DNA of 64,000 bases, taken from contig NZ_JAGGPW010000004.1 of the NCBI RefSeq assembly GCF_018613655.1, forward strand, positions 152,627 to 216,626, in the 5' to 3' direction. Position 1 is the stretch's first letter. Each line of letters begins with the position of its first letter. Under the pieces are notes generated by a model, which saw only the letters and a program-made list of their open reading frames with translations, did not search any database and was not told the origin of the DNA. The DNA comes from Planococcus sp. ISL-109. GTDB lineage: Bacteria; Bacillota; Bacilli; Bacillales_A; Planococcaceae. Shown here one piece after another: positions 25,891 through 35,600 of the stretch. The translations under genes and the position numbers were made by a program.

Positions 25891-27435
25891 TTGAAATTGA
25901 AGTCTAAATGGATGATCACTGGTGTTTCTTCGATTTTAGCGTTATCTTTACTCGTACCTGCTGCTCACGCAAATAGCAGCAAACTAAATGAACTGGAACA
26001 ACAGCAACAAGAAGTCCAAAAAGAGCAACAGAAATTGCAAAAAGAACAAGGGGAACTTGAACAAAAAGAAGAAAACTTAAGTTCCGGCATTCAAGAAAAG
26101 CAAGGCGAGATCAAAGAAACCTCGTCTAAACTGGATAGCATCGTTTCAGAAATCCAGCAACTGGATAAAAAAATGCAAGAAACGCAAGGGCAAATCAATA
26201 CTTTACAAGCAGAAATCGATCAGACAAAAGAAGAAATCGATGAACTGAAAAAAGCGATTAAAGATTTGGAGCAAAAAATCGATGAGCGCACCGAACTGCT
26301 TAAAGAACGGGCACGCGCGATTCAGTTGAGCGGTGGTTCTGTCGAGTACATAGATGTTCTTTTGGGAGCGAACAGCTTTATTGATTTTATCGATCGCTTC
26401 TCAGCAGTCAACACATTAATGGAAGCAGACCGCGACATTATGCGCGAACAAGCAGCTGATAAAAAAGAACTGGCAGCTAAAAAAGAAGCAGTTGAAACCA
26501 TTTTGGCCACACAGGAAGAACGCCGAGTGGAATTGGTTACATTGAAGGCATCTTTGGACGGCCAGAAGAAAGAACAAGCTGGTTTGAAAAAGCAAATGGA
26601 AGCTGAACAAGCACGTTTAGCGGATGAAAAGTCAGACTTAGAAGCACAGCATGAGGAAGCGCTTGAAGTAAGTGCGTCTGTAGAGAAACAGATTATGGGC
26701 CAGCAATCGCGCATGGCGGAACTTGCGAAGCAAGAAGAAGCTGAGCATCAGCGAATTGCAGAAGCCAAACGAAAAGCAGCAGCAGAAAAAGCCGCGGCAG
26801 AAAAAGCGGCAGCCGAACGTGCAGCAGCAGAAAAAGCGGCAGCCGAGCGCGCAGCGGCTGAACAAGCAGCAGCAGACAAGGCAGCAGCGGACAAAGCAGC
26901 AGCAGACAAATCTGCGGCCGCAAAATCTGCAGCGGCAACTGCCAAAGCTGCTACTCCCAAGGTAGCGGCCACTCCGGCACCGGCTCCAGTCCCAGCTCCA
27001 GCACCTATTCCTGTCGTCCAAACGGCAGCTAATTTTGTGATGCCGGCAGCGGGGCGCCATACTTCAGGTTTTGGCGGCCGCAATATCGGTGAGGGCCAAG
27101 AATCTCACTTAGGATATGATATAGCGAATAGCCCAGGTACACCGGTCGTCGCATCGGCTGGCGGCTTTGTATCATTTGCAGGAGCGATGGGCGGTTATGG
27201 CAATGTAATCATCTTGAACCACTCTATCAATGGCCAGCCCTATGCGACTGTTTATGCGCATCTGAATTCCATTGGAGTATCGGTCGGACAAAAAGTTGAT
27301 CAGCGTCAGTATATCGGTGGAATGGGCAATACCGGACGATCGACAGGTCCTCATTTGCATTTTGAAATACATGTAGGATCTTGGAACGGATCACGCAGCA
27401 ATGCAGTGAACCCGGCCAACTATTTATCTTATTAA
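25891..27435 (+). CDS. M23 murein hydrolase with PcsB/CwlO-like coiled coil
   Basis: A 514-residue exported protein. A signal peptide ends at AAHA-NSS, then a long coiled coil (about 30-300) of the PcsB/CwlO type, an alanine-rich linker of AAAEK/AAAER/AAADK repeats, a P/A-rich hinge, and a C-terminal LytM/M23 domain. The zinc ligands are intact (HLGYD, and HLHFE), as is the catalytic His in YAHL, so it should be an active endopeptidase, unlike E. coli EnvC. Following ftsEX, it is the likely target of that complex. AAAGGGG lies 9 bases before the UUG taken as start; an ATG ten codons earlier has no site. Confidence 0.9.
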   Translation: MKLKSKWMITGVSSILALSLLVPAAHANSSKLNELEQQQQEVQKEQQKLQKEQGELEQKEENLSSGIQEKQGEIKETSSKLDSIVSEIQQLDKKMQETQGQINTLQAEIDQTKEEIDELKKAIKDLEQKIDERTELLKERARAIQLSGGSVEYIDVLLGANSFIDFIDRFSAVNTLMEADRDIMREQAADKKELAAKKEAVETILATQEERRVELVTLKASLDGQKKEQAGLKKQMEAEQARLADEKSDLEAQHEEALEVSASVEKQIMGQQSRMAELAKQEEAEHQRIAEAKRKAAAEKAAAEKAAAERAAAEKAAAERAAAEQAAADKAAADKAAADKSAAAKSAAATAKAATPKVAATPAPAPVPAPAPIPVVQTAANFVMPAAGRHTSGFGGRNIGEGQESHLGYDIANSPGTPVVASAGGFVSFAGAMGGYGNVIILNHSINGQPYATVYAHLNSIGVSVGQKVDQRQYIGGMGNTGRSTGPHLHFEIHVGSWNGSRSNAVNPANYLSY

Positions 27436-27442
27436 TTTTAAT

Positions 27443-27511
27443 AAAGCCGTCAAGATGTGTTTCTCTTATCCAATTTATTGGGCAGGCGAGATTCTCTTGC
27501 CGGCTTTTTTT
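27443..27511 (+). terminator. Probable terminator after M23 hydrolase gene
   Basis: AAGCCGTCAAGA pairs imperfectly with TCTTGCCGGCTT across a long loop, followed by seven Ts. Confidence 0.5.
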
Positions 27512-27603
27512 CTAAGCTTTTCCTTATTCTACCCAAACGTGCGAATTTACTGGCGGCAAACTAGGCGTTTGTCGTATGATGGAGGTTGAATGGAGTGAAA
27601 TGA

Positions 27604-28191
27604 ATGTCGAAGAAAATGATAGGGCTTCTGCTTGTTGCCGTCTTCATCATCATTCTTGCAGTATGGACGGTTCTAGACAGCCAACGGGAAGATCGCGCGC
27701 TGAATAATATGGCGCTCGGAAGCAATGTCGAGTTTTTGCCGACTGATGAAGGCCTTGCGAAAGGTGAACTTGCACCTGATTTTAAACTCACTACGCTTGC
27801 AGGAGAAGAAATGCGTTTATCGGATTACCGCGGAAAAGCGGTCATTCTTAATTTTTGGGCAACGTGGTGTCCCCCGTGCCGTGCAGAAATGCCGCATATG
27901 CAGGACTTTTATGAAAACCAGCAAGCTAATGATCTAGAAGTGCTGGCCGTCAATTTGACGACAGAAGACAGTGGACTATCAGACATCGAGAGTTTTGTGG
28001 AAGAGTTTGGCCTAGGTTTTCCGATTCCGATGGATGTAGACGGTGAGGTCGGGAAATTGTACCAGGCTTTCTCTATTCCGACTTCCTACATAATCGACCG
28101 GGAAGGCCGTGTCCGGCATAAAATTGTCGGGCCGATGGACGAGGAAATGATGAATGGATTTATCGAAGAAATAGATGAGGGGGAATTTTAA
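27604..28191 (+). CDS. Membrane-anchored thiol-disulfide oxidoreductase (ResA/TlpA-like)
   Basis: A 195-residue protein: one N-terminal membrane anchor (about 5-24), then a thioredoxin fold on the outside with ATWCPPCRAEMP (Cys89 and Cys92) and the cis-proline in SIPTSYII. ResA/StoA/TlpA proteins reduce or form disulfides in exported proteins, for example apocytochrome c; the precise client is unknown, though cccB lies about 4 kb upstream. Its stop codon overlaps the start of the next gene by one base, so the two are co-translated. Confidence 0.88.
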   Translation: MSKKMIGLLLVAVFIIILAVWTVLDSQREDRALNNMALGSNVEFLPTDEGLAKGELAPDFKLTTLAGEEMRLSDYRGKAVILNFWATWCPPCRAEMPHMQDFYENQQANDLEVLAVNLTTEDSGLSDIESFVEEFGLGFPIPMDVDGEVGKLYQAFSIPTSYIIDREGRVRHKIVGPMDEEMMNGFIEEIDEGEF

Positions 28192-29297
28192 TGGCGACAA
28201 TCGAAACAAAGTCAGTTCATACAGCAACGATGGAGGAACGGATCATCCGCCCGAAAGTTATGCCGGTTTACCAAAGCTCAGCGTTTTCTTTTTCTTCGCT
28301 AGAGGAATTGGAAGGCTATTACGAAGGGAACGGGACGTATTTGTATACCCGTACAGCTAATCCGAACACCGATGCACTCGGCCAGACGGTAGCCGTATTA
28401 GAAGGCGCTCCAAAGGGCGTAGCGGCATCTTCCGGGACGGCCGCGATACTGGCCGGGATTCTGGCTGTCGTGCGCGCAGGCGACCATGTGCTGGCTGCTG
28501 AGGATGTATATGGCGGAACGTTCCATCTATTGAAAGAAGAATTAAACCGCCTGGGGATTACGGTTCATTTTGCCGATTTTTCACAGATCAGCCAAGTTGA
28601 ACAAATCTTGATCGACTACCCGGAAGTGAAAATGATTGTCAGTGAATCCATCACCAATCCCTTTTTGCGCATTGAAGATATTGAAGTATTAGTGCAAATG
28701 AAAAAGCATTACGGCGTCACAATCATGATTGATAATACATTCGCGACGCCTTACACGTTTACGCCTTATGCCCAAGGGGCGGATTTGGTCGTACATAGTG
28801 CAACGAAATACCTCGGCGGACACAGTGACGTCACATCCGGTGTTTTGGTCGGCGATGCTGCGTTGATCGACGAGGCGACGAAACGGATTGTCAATCTCGG
28901 CATGAACTTAAGCCCTTTCGAAGCTTGGCTGACGATTCGCGGCATTAAAACTTTAGCGCTGCGCATGGAAAAGCAAACAGCCAACGCCAAGGCCATCGCG
29001 GATTTTCTCCAGGACAAAGCGCGTGTCTGGTATCCGGAAAAAGGCGCGATTGTCTCGTTCGAGCTGCCTGAAACAGCGGATGTTTCGAAGTTTTTCTCAT
29101 CACTCGGCTGGATTAAAATTGTTCCGACGTTAGCCGGTGTCGAAACGACCGTCTCCTATCCGTTCGGGACATCCCACAGGGCTCTGTCGAGTGAAGAAAA
29201 AGAAAAAATCGGCGTCAATGAGCGCATCGTCAGATTATCTGCAGGTATCGAAGGCACGGAAGATATCTTGGGGCAGTTGGCTCTTGCGTTTAAATGA
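28191..29297 (+). CDS. Cystathionine gamma-synthase/lyase-like PLP enzyme
   Basis: A 368-residue enzyme of the Cys/Met metabolism PLP family. Visible are YTRTANPNTDALGQ, the SSGTAA phosphate pocket, DVYGGT, DNTFATPY with Asp181 on the pyridine nitrogen, and HSATKYLGGHSD with Lys206 as Schiff base. It makes or breaks cystathionine or acts as an O-acetylhomoserine sulfhydrylase; the sequence does not decide. No S-box or T-box leader is seen before the pair. It overlaps the thioredoxin gene by one base, an unusual partner. Confidence 0.88.
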   Translation: MATIETKSVHTATMEERIIRPKVMPVYQSSAFSFSSLEELEGYYEGNGTYLYTRTANPNTDALGQTVAVLEGAPKGVAASSGTAAILAGILAVVRAGDHVLAAEDVYGGTFHLLKEELNRLGITVHFADFSQISQVEQILIDYPEVKMIVSESITNPFLRIEDIEVLVQMKKHYGVTIMIDNTFATPYTFTPYAQGADLVVHSATKYLGGHSDVTSGVLVGDAALIDEATKRIVNLGMNLSPFEAWLTIRGIKTLALRMEKQTANAKAIADFLQDKARVWYPEKGAIVSFELPETADVSKFFSSLGWIKIVPTLAGVETTVSYPFGTSHRALSSEEKEKIGVNERIVRLSAGIEGTEDILGQLALAFK

Positions 29298-29378
29298 TTG
29301 AAAAAGATGTAGGGCTATCCTTGCATCTTTGGTACAATGGAAGATAAGTTCATTTAGCTTAAGGATGGTGTCAGTAGA

Positions 29379-30536
29379 GTGTTAACGGATTTTTTGATGG
29401 CAATTGCCATGTTTTTTCTTAACCCTGTTTTTTATGTCGCGTTATTTGCTGCGACGATGCTTGGATATTTCCGCGTAAAAAAGGAACGCCGCATTTTCCG
29501 GACACGGATCGTCTATGGCGGGACCGAGTTTAGGCGCCTCTTAAAAGATGGCTTGCTTGCTGCAATCATCTTGTCAGCCATCATCATCGTTGCCGGTTTG
29601 GTCGTTCCACTGGAATGGCTGATTGCGCTCAGCATTGTCAGCGTCATCGTCATGCTGACAGGTTTTTACCACGCCGCTTCTTTCGTTTATTTGGCAGGAG
29701 CAGCCGCTCTTATCGTCTGGTTGTTTCAATCCAATGGCTGGAGCGTCGATTTAGGGTTCGCCGAGATGGCGGGCAGGGAATTATCGTCTGGCTGGCTCGT
29801 TCCGGTTGCTTTGATTACGGGTGTAGTTCTTTTCATCGAGAGCCGTATGGTGGAAAAAGCCGCAGCCGCAGCCGCTTCGCCGCGTTTGCATAAATCAGCA
29901 CGAGGTTTGCGTGCTGCCGCCTATATTTCGCGCCGCCTTTGGTTGCTTCCGGTTATCCTGATCGTCCCTGGCGAAATGATTTCCGAGTATGCACCGTACT
30001 GGCCGCAATTGCCGATCGGGGAAACGGCGTTTTCCTTTATTTTATTCCCGTTCGTCTTCGGCTTCCAAGGGCGCAGCCACCGCACTTTGCCGGTGTATTT
30101 GTATCCTAAAGTCGCGAAATCCATCGCCTGGGTTTCTGTTATGACGATCATTCTCGCTTTGTTCGGTTTGTTGTGGATGCCGATGGCGATTATCGCACTA
30201 GCAGCAGGCGCTGCTAGCCGTTTGCTCATCTCTTTGTATTATGCGCACAAAGAAAAAAGCGGAAATTATGCAGTGACGCCTCAAGCGCAGGGTGTGATGA
30301 TCATTGATGTGCTTCCTGGATCTCCAGCACAAAAGATGGGGCTCGTACGCGGGGAAATCATCCGCAAAGTGAATGGCACAATCGTTACGAACGAAACCGA
30401 ACTATATGAAGCGATTCAACTTAACGCAGCACATTGCCGCCTAGAAGTGGTCGATCATAATTTAGAGGTTCGCTTGCGCCAGCACGTTGTATTCCGCCAT
30501 GACCACCACCGCCTGGGACTCTTGATTGTTGAGTAG
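29379..30536 (+). CDS. minJ: MinJ-like division topology protein with PDZ domain
   Basis: A 385-residue protein with about seven or eight membrane segments in the first 290 residues and a C-terminal PDZ domain (VMIIDVLPGSPAQKMGLVRGE, IIRKVNGTIVTNETELYEAI). This architecture and length are those of MinJ, which bridges DivIVA at the poles to MinD. B. subtilis minJ lies a little downstream of ftsEX, as here. The start is GUG with AAGGATGG upstream; spacing is long, so the exact start is uncertain. Confidence 0.85.
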   Translation: MLTDFLMAIAMFFLNPVFYVALFAATMLGYFRVKKERRIFRTRIVYGGTEFRRLLKDGLLAAIILSAIIIVAGLVVPLEWLIALSIVSVIVMLTGFYHAASFVYLAGAAALIVWLFQSNGWSVDLGFAEMAGRELSSGWLVPVALITGVVLFIESRMVEKAAAAAASPRLHKSARGLRAAAYISRRLWLLPVILIVPGEMISEYAPYWPQLPIGETAFSFILFPFVFGFQGRSHRTLPVYLYPKVAKSIAWVSVMTIILALFGLLWMPMAIIALAAGAASRLLISLYYAHKEKSGNYAVTPQAQGVMIIDVLPGSPAQKMGLVRGEIIRKVNGTIVTNETELYEAIQLNAAHCRLEVVDHNLEVRLRQHVVFRHDHHRLGLLIVE

Positions 30537-30548
30537 GGGGAGAAGAAT

Positions 30549-30806
30549 ATGGATTCGATGGTAACCAAATTTTTTCTATCACTTTTCGTACCCGGGCTGC
30601 TCGTCATTTTGTTCACACGTGTGACTTTCAACCATGTGGTTGCGTTGATCCTGACCGTGGCGCTCATTGCAGCGGCGGTATATGCAGGATTTACGCATAC
30701 ATGGCTGTTGTTTGCCGTCAACGCTGCTTCTTTGACAGCTGGATTCTGGTATGCGAGCAATATGTATCATAAACGAAAAAAAGCCGAAGCTCATGAAGAT
30801 GAGTAA
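30549..30806 (+). CDS. csbA: CsbA-like small membrane protein (DUF2198)
   Basis: An 85-residue protein with three hydrophobic segments and a charged tail (NMYHKRKKAEAHEDE). It matches CsbA (DUF2198), a sigma-B-controlled protein of unknown function. In B. subtilis csbA is followed by uvrBA; here it is followed by the convergent azlCD pair, so uvrBA must be elsewhere. GGGGGAG precedes the ATG. No sigma-B promoter is visible upstream; it probably reads through from minJ. Confidence 0.78.
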   Translation: MDSMVTKFFLSLFVPGLLVILFTRVTFNHVVALILTVALIAAAVYAGFTHTWLLFAVNAASLTAGFWYASNMYHKRKKAEAHEDE

Positions 30807-30820
30807 CGGCTTTTTTTCTT
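30776..30820. terminator. Bidirectional terminator over the csbA stop codon
   Basis: AAAAAAGCCG pairs with CGGCTTTTTTT, with an inner CTCAT/ATGAG stem. The 5' arm lies inside the csbA coding end and the loop holds its stop codon. Confidence 0.75.
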
Positions 30821-31130
30821 ATCCGAACCACAGTCCATAAATGGAAAGAATGGCAATCGTCCCGAGTACGACGAGGATGACGTTCGCCCCGGTAAAGGCG
30901 ATAGCAAATGCAGCAATTGCACCGATCACACCAAACCATATGTTGTCTTGAATAAACAATACAGCGGGAAAAATCAATGCACCTAAGACGGCATACGGGA
31001 TATTCCTCAATACATTCTGTACGGCTTCCGGCAATTCCCGGCCTTCCAAAAAGGTTAACGGAATAGCGCGTGGAATATAAGTAACAATGGCCATTCCTAG
31101 AATCATCCACCAAAACCATGCGCCCATCAA
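30819..31130 (-). CDS. azlD: AzlD family branched-chain amino acid exporter subunit
   Basis: A 103-residue protein with three or four membrane segments: MAIVTYIPRAIPLTFL at the start and the AIAFTGANVILVVLGTIAI end. AzlD works with AzlC to export branched-chain amino acids and their analogues. Its start overlaps the azlC stop by 4 bases (ATGA). Together with brnQ the window thus has both import and export for these amino acids. Confidence 0.9.
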   Translation of the reverse strand: MMGAWFWWMILGMAIVTYIPRAIPLTFLEGRELPEAVQNVLRNIPYAVLGALIFPAVLFIQDNIWFGVIGAIAAFAIAFTGANVILVVLGTIAILSIYGLWFG

Positions 31131-31819
31131 GCAGCCACTCCTTTCCGTGAAACCAGTTCAATGAGTATCGCCGAAGCGAGTGTCGAGACCATGATCGCCC
31201 AGCCGGTCGACAGCCAGCCGGTGAAGTAGAACAGTGAGTTGAAAAGCGCGGCAATCAAAGCCAGGCTGACGACTTTCCGGTTGCCTTTCATGGACGGGAC
31301 GAGCAAACCGACAAACATCGCGTAAAGCGCGATTGACATGGAAGCTTGGAGAAATGCCGGGAGGCTGGCGCCGATCAAATGGCCGAGTGCCGTAAAGCTG
31401 ACCCAACTGCCATAGGAAATGACGATGACCCCTGCGGCAAAAGAAGTGCGGATATTGTCTCCACGTTGGGTGGCGAGCACAGTGAAGGTTTCATCGGTAA
31501 TGCCGAACGCATAGAGCGCTTTTTTCCAGCGTGCATCCGGCTGCATCTTTTCGTTCAACGCCGCCGTCATCAGGAAATGGCGGATGTTGACGATGAACGT
31601 GTTGACGACGATGAGCGCTGGCAATACGCCTGCTGTAATGAGAGATAGAGATATGTACTGGGCAGCGCCGGCAAAAACGAAGATGCTCATGGCGGTCGCT
31701 TCAATCAGCGACAAGCCGGTCGTTTTTGCCAGCAAGCCGAACGTCAGCGCTACCGGGAAATAGCCGATGGCAATGCTGGCGCCGGCTTTCAGCCCGGATG
31801 TAAATCCGTGTTCCTGCAA
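31127..31819 (-). CDS. azlC: AzlC family branched-chain amino acid exporter
   Basis: A 230-residue membrane protein: IAIGYFPVALTFGLLA, SIFVFAGAAQYISLSL, VNIRHFLMTAALNE and FGITDETFTV are typical of AzlC. The start is UUG, with AGGAG 9 bases upstream. It is the first gene of the azlCD pair. The region ahead, shared with the divergent VTT gene, holds a TATAAT on the minus strand; no Lrp/AzlB gene is nearby, so the B. subtilis azlB control is not seen. Confidence 0.92.
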   Translation of the reverse strand: MQEHGFTSGLKAGASIAIGYFPVALTFGLLAKTTGLSLIEATAMSIFVFAGAAQYISLSLITAGVLPALIVVNTFIVNIRHFLMTAALNEKMQPDARWKKALYAFGITDETFTVLATQRGDNIRTSFAAGVIVISYGSWVSFTALGHLIGASLPAFLQASMSIALYAMFVGLLVPSMKGNRKVVSLALIAALFNSLFYFTGWLSTGWAIMVSTLASAILIELVSRKGVAA

Positions 31820-31962
31820 TTTGCCTCGCTCCTTTTGTTGAAAGTATTTCTCTTTTCCAAACCGGGAGAAAGAGTGTAAAGTAATTATAATAGCATAGCA
31901 TATATTTTCCTTATTTTATTGAATCATTTTTGACAAATCGCGCTACTAAAAGGAATGAGACT

Positions 31963-32595
31963 ATGATGGATTTTTTTACTATGGAAAACATCGTTGAGTT
32001 GACGAAATCGTACCGGGCATTCGGTCCGTTTATCGGCTTTTTGCTGCCGTTCATCGAAGCGTTCTTGCCGTTTCTGCCGCTCTTTGTCTTCGTTTTCGCC
32101 AATGCGACGGCTTACGGCTTATGGCTCGGCTTTTTGCTGTCGTGGGCAGGGGCAGTAGCTGGATCATATACGGTATTCTTATTGATCCGAAAATACGGCC
32201 AAGCGCGTGTCGTGAATTTCATGACACGCCACCAAAAAGTGAAGCGGCTCATTCATTGGGTCGAACGAAACGGTTTTGGGCCGCTATTTTTACTGCTATG
32301 TTTTCCGTTTACTCCATCGGCACTGGTCAATTTAGTGGCGGGATTATCGAATATTAGCCGCCATTATTATTTGCTGACTTTGATGGCCGGAAAATTTGTC
32401 ATGGTATTTACCATTTCCTATGTCGGTTATGATATTCGGGCACTGTTCACTCAACCGATCCGGACTGGGATCGTCATTGGAGTGATCGTGCTATTGTATG
32501 TGGTCGGAAAAATCCTTGAAAAGCGCCTCAACAAAAAAGTGGAAGCCGACTTCCGCCGAGCGAAAGAAGAGCGCGAAAAAGAACCTTTATCCTGA
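31963..32595 (+). CDS. DedA/TVP38 (VTT domain) membrane protein
   Basis: A 210-residue protein with about five membrane segments and a basic C-terminal tail. The VTT/DedA motif is visible: GFLLSWAGAVAGSYTVFLLI, then GFGPLFLLLCFPFTPSALVN and LVAGLSNISRHYYLLTLMAGK. Family members are scramblase-like and linked to undecaprenyl-phosphate recycling. B. subtilis has a relative (yhjE) near addBA, the same neighbourhood. AAAGGAATGAG precedes the ATG chosen. Confidence 0.87.
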   Translation: MMDFFTMENIVELTKSYRAFGPFIGFLLPFIEAFLPFLPLFVFVFANATAYGLWLGFLLSWAGAVAGSYTVFLLIRKYGQARVVNFMTRHQKVKRLIHWVERNGFGPLFLLLCFPFTPSALVNLVAGLSNISRHYYLLTLMAGKFVMVFTISYVGYDIRALFTQPIRTGIVIGVIVLLYVVGKILEKRLNKKVEADFRRAKEEREKEPLS

Positions 32596-32634
32596 TCAGG
32601 TTTTCGCTATACCGCTTGAAATAATATATAATTA

Positions 32635-32646
32635 GAACAAATGTTC
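32635..32646 (+). promoter_or_regulatory. LexA (DinR) box before addB
   Basis: GAACAAATGTTC fits the Gram-positive SOS operator GAAC-RNRY-GTTC exactly and lies just after a TATAAT at 32627-32632, 20 bases before the addB start. This would repress addBA until DNA damage. Confidence 0.6.
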
Positions 32647-32665
32647 TGTATAGAGGGGGGATTGG

Positions 32666-35600
32666 ATGTCTTTACGAATCGTATACGGGCGTGCCGGGAC
32701 AGGAAAAACCCGGTTTGCCCAAGAGGAAATTGTCGAGAGTTTGAAAGATCATGCTGATGGAGATCCCATTTTTCTTATCGTACCAGATCAAATGTCGTTT
32801 TCGACGGAATATAGCTTGTCTGCTGAATATGGCATGAAAGGCATGATCCGTGCACAGGCCGTGACGTTCAAGCGCCTTGCATGGCGTGTGTTGCAGGAAG
32901 TCGGGGGCATCAGCCGCAAAGAAATCGATACGTTCGGTTACCGAATGCTGATCCGCAGTCTCCTCGAAGAACACAAAGCGGACTTCCATTTGTTCAAAAG
33001 AGCTGCAGGAAAAAGGGGCTTTACGGACCAGATTGAACAATTGATCAAAGAATTCTCCCGCTATTGCATCGATTACGATGAACTCGGCAATATTCGCTCT
33101 TCGCTTGAAGAGGCAGGAGCGCCGCGCACATTGCAGGATAAAGCGGCGGACTTGGAGCTGATCTTGCTCGAAATTGACCGGCGCCTCGGGAAAGTATTCG
33201 TTGATTCAGAAGGGCATCTTGGTTTGTTGAGTGAAAAGATCCGCCACTCCGAGACGATGAAAAAATCAGCCATCTACATCGATGGGTTCACCAGTTTCAC
33301 GGCGCGTGAGTTCCAGATTATCGCGGAATTGCTTAAGTATGCCAAGTCGGTATCCATCGTCTTGCCGATGGACACCGACAGTAGTCCAGAAGACGAGCAG
33401 TCGCTGTTTCATCAGCCAGCGGTTACGTCACAGCGATTGACTGAACTGGCAGCTGCTGAAGGGATTGAACTAGAGCCCGCCGTTTACTTGCAGGAACCGA
33501 AGCGCTTTATGAATCCTGAACTTTTGCATGTGGAGCGCTATTTCGAGACGTTTCCGGCGCCTTCTATAGAAGGCCAGGGGGCAGTCACGCTAGTCGAAGC
33601 GTCCAATCGGCGTGCTGAAATCCATGCACTCGCACGGTCCGTCCGCACGCAGTTGATGGACGGGTACCGCTATAAGGATATTGCCGTGCTGTACAGGCAG
33701 CCGGAAGTTTACGATGAACTGATCAATACGATTTTTCCGCAGTATGATATTCCCTATTTTATCAGCCAGAAAAAGTCGATGCTGCATCACCCGCTCATCG
33801 AGTTCAGCCGCTCTGCACTTGAAGCAATCATCGCCAATTATTCATATGAGCCGGTCTTCCGTGCTTTGAAGACGGATTTGTTTTTCCCGGAAGGCAATTT
33901 AGCCAGGTGGAGAGAACGTGGAGATCAGCTCGAAAATTTCGTGCTCGCCAACGGCATTTACGGAGACCGATGGCTTGATGATAAACGCTGGATCTATAAA
34001 AAATACCGCGGCCTGGAATTCCATTCAGGGATACAGACAGATGAGGAATTGGCTCTCCAAATGGAATTGCAGACGGTCCGCGATGTAATTAGGGATCCGC
34101 TTGAGCGCTTGAAATCGCGCCTGGGCGACTGTGTAACCGGCCGTGATTTTGCAGCAGTGCTGTTTCAGTTTGTCGAAGAACTGGATGTTTATGCGAAAAT
34201 CCAAACGCTGAAAGACCGGGAAGAGGCGAATCATCAGCTGCTCGCAGCGACCGAACATGAGCAGGCATGGAATCAGTGGGTCGGCGTATTGGATCAGTTC
34301 GTCTTGATGTTCGGGGATAAAGAACTGAGCCTCCAAAGTGCTGCGCGGATTTTGGATGAAGGGTTCGAGACATTGGAATTTTCCCGCATTCCGCCATCAC
34401 TCGATCAAGTCACCGTGGCGAAAATGGAACTCGCACGTTTGATGGACATCCGTTCAGTTTTTGTCATCGGAACGAATGACGGCGTCTTGCCGCAGCGCAT
34501 CGAACACGAAGGGCTATTGACCGATGCAGAACGGGAGTGGTTCGAGAAGGTCGGAATCGAACTTGCGCCCAGTTCCAGAATGCGGCTGATGGATGAAACG
34601 TACATGGCCTACCGGTCGTTTTCATCCGCTTCTGATCTGTTGACGATTTCCTATCCGATTGCGGATGAAGAAGGAAAAGCATTATTGCCGTCTTTATATA
34701 TTAAAAAAATCGCGGATTTGCTTCAAATCGAACCGAAACTTGCAGCGATCGGACCGGAAGAATTGCACGAAGCGGATGCGTCGGAATATATTTCTCATCC
34801 GAGAGCGACACTGGCTTACCTCGCTGCACAAATCAGAATCGGCGAGCTTACGGATCAGTGGCAGGCTGTGCTTGATTATTACCGTGAAGATCCTCTGTGG
34901 TCATCGATTATCGACCAAATCTTCAAGCCGCTAAAGCCGAATACTGCAGAGCAGCTGAGTGAACCACTCGCAGAGTCTTTATACGGTGCGCCGATCGCTT
35001 CCAGTGTTTCGCGAATCGAAACTTATAACAGCTGCGAATTTGCCCATTACGCGGCTTACGGTTTGAGATTGGAAGAGCGCAGCCAGTATCGCTTAGCGGC
35101 GCCGGCGATGGGCGATTTGTTCCACGCCGCAATCAAGTGGATTTCGGATGAAGTGATGCGCCTCGGCGTTTCGTGGTCGTCGCTGAGCAAAGAACAATGC
35201 ACGGATTTGGCGAAACAGGCGATAGAGCAATTATCGCCTTATTTCGTCAATCAGATCCTGTTGAGTTCGCATCGGTACCGCTATATCCAATACAAGCTTG
35301 AGGGCATCATCCGCCAAACGGCTTTTATGCTGAGCAAACACGCGCAAGTATCGGGCTTTGTGCCGATTGCGCTTGAAGTCGGCTTCGGCACGAAGGAAGC
35401 GATTCCACCGCTTAGCATTGCGCTGAAAAACGGGCGGAAAATGGACGTCAGAGGGCGCATCGACCGCATTGACTCGACCGATATAGGTGGCAAGCCTTAT
35501 TTGCGTGTAGTCGATTACAAATCATCGAAACAAGGCCTGGATTTTGGGGAAGTGTACTACGGGCTGGCGCTCCAGACCTTTACATATCTGGACGTAGCGC

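Noticed and set aside
26765-26945. The repetitive alanine-rich stretch as a CRISPR or tandem DNA repeat
   Set aside because: Units are 12-15 bases without spacers and encode an in-frame linker.
26748-27083. Ala- and Ser-rich open frames opposite or alongside the M23 hydrolase linker
   Set aside because: They are by-products of the AAAEK-type codon repeats; only the plus-strand frame has signal peptide and peptidase domain.
27436-27603. S-box or T-box before the thioredoxin-PLP enzyme pair
   Set aside because: The gap is short and shows neither conserved T-box sequence nor S-box stem motifs.
30718-31254. A 178-codon open frame on the minus strand over csbA and azlCD
   Set aside because: It overlaps azlD and azlC in another frame, has no family pattern and no ribosome site.
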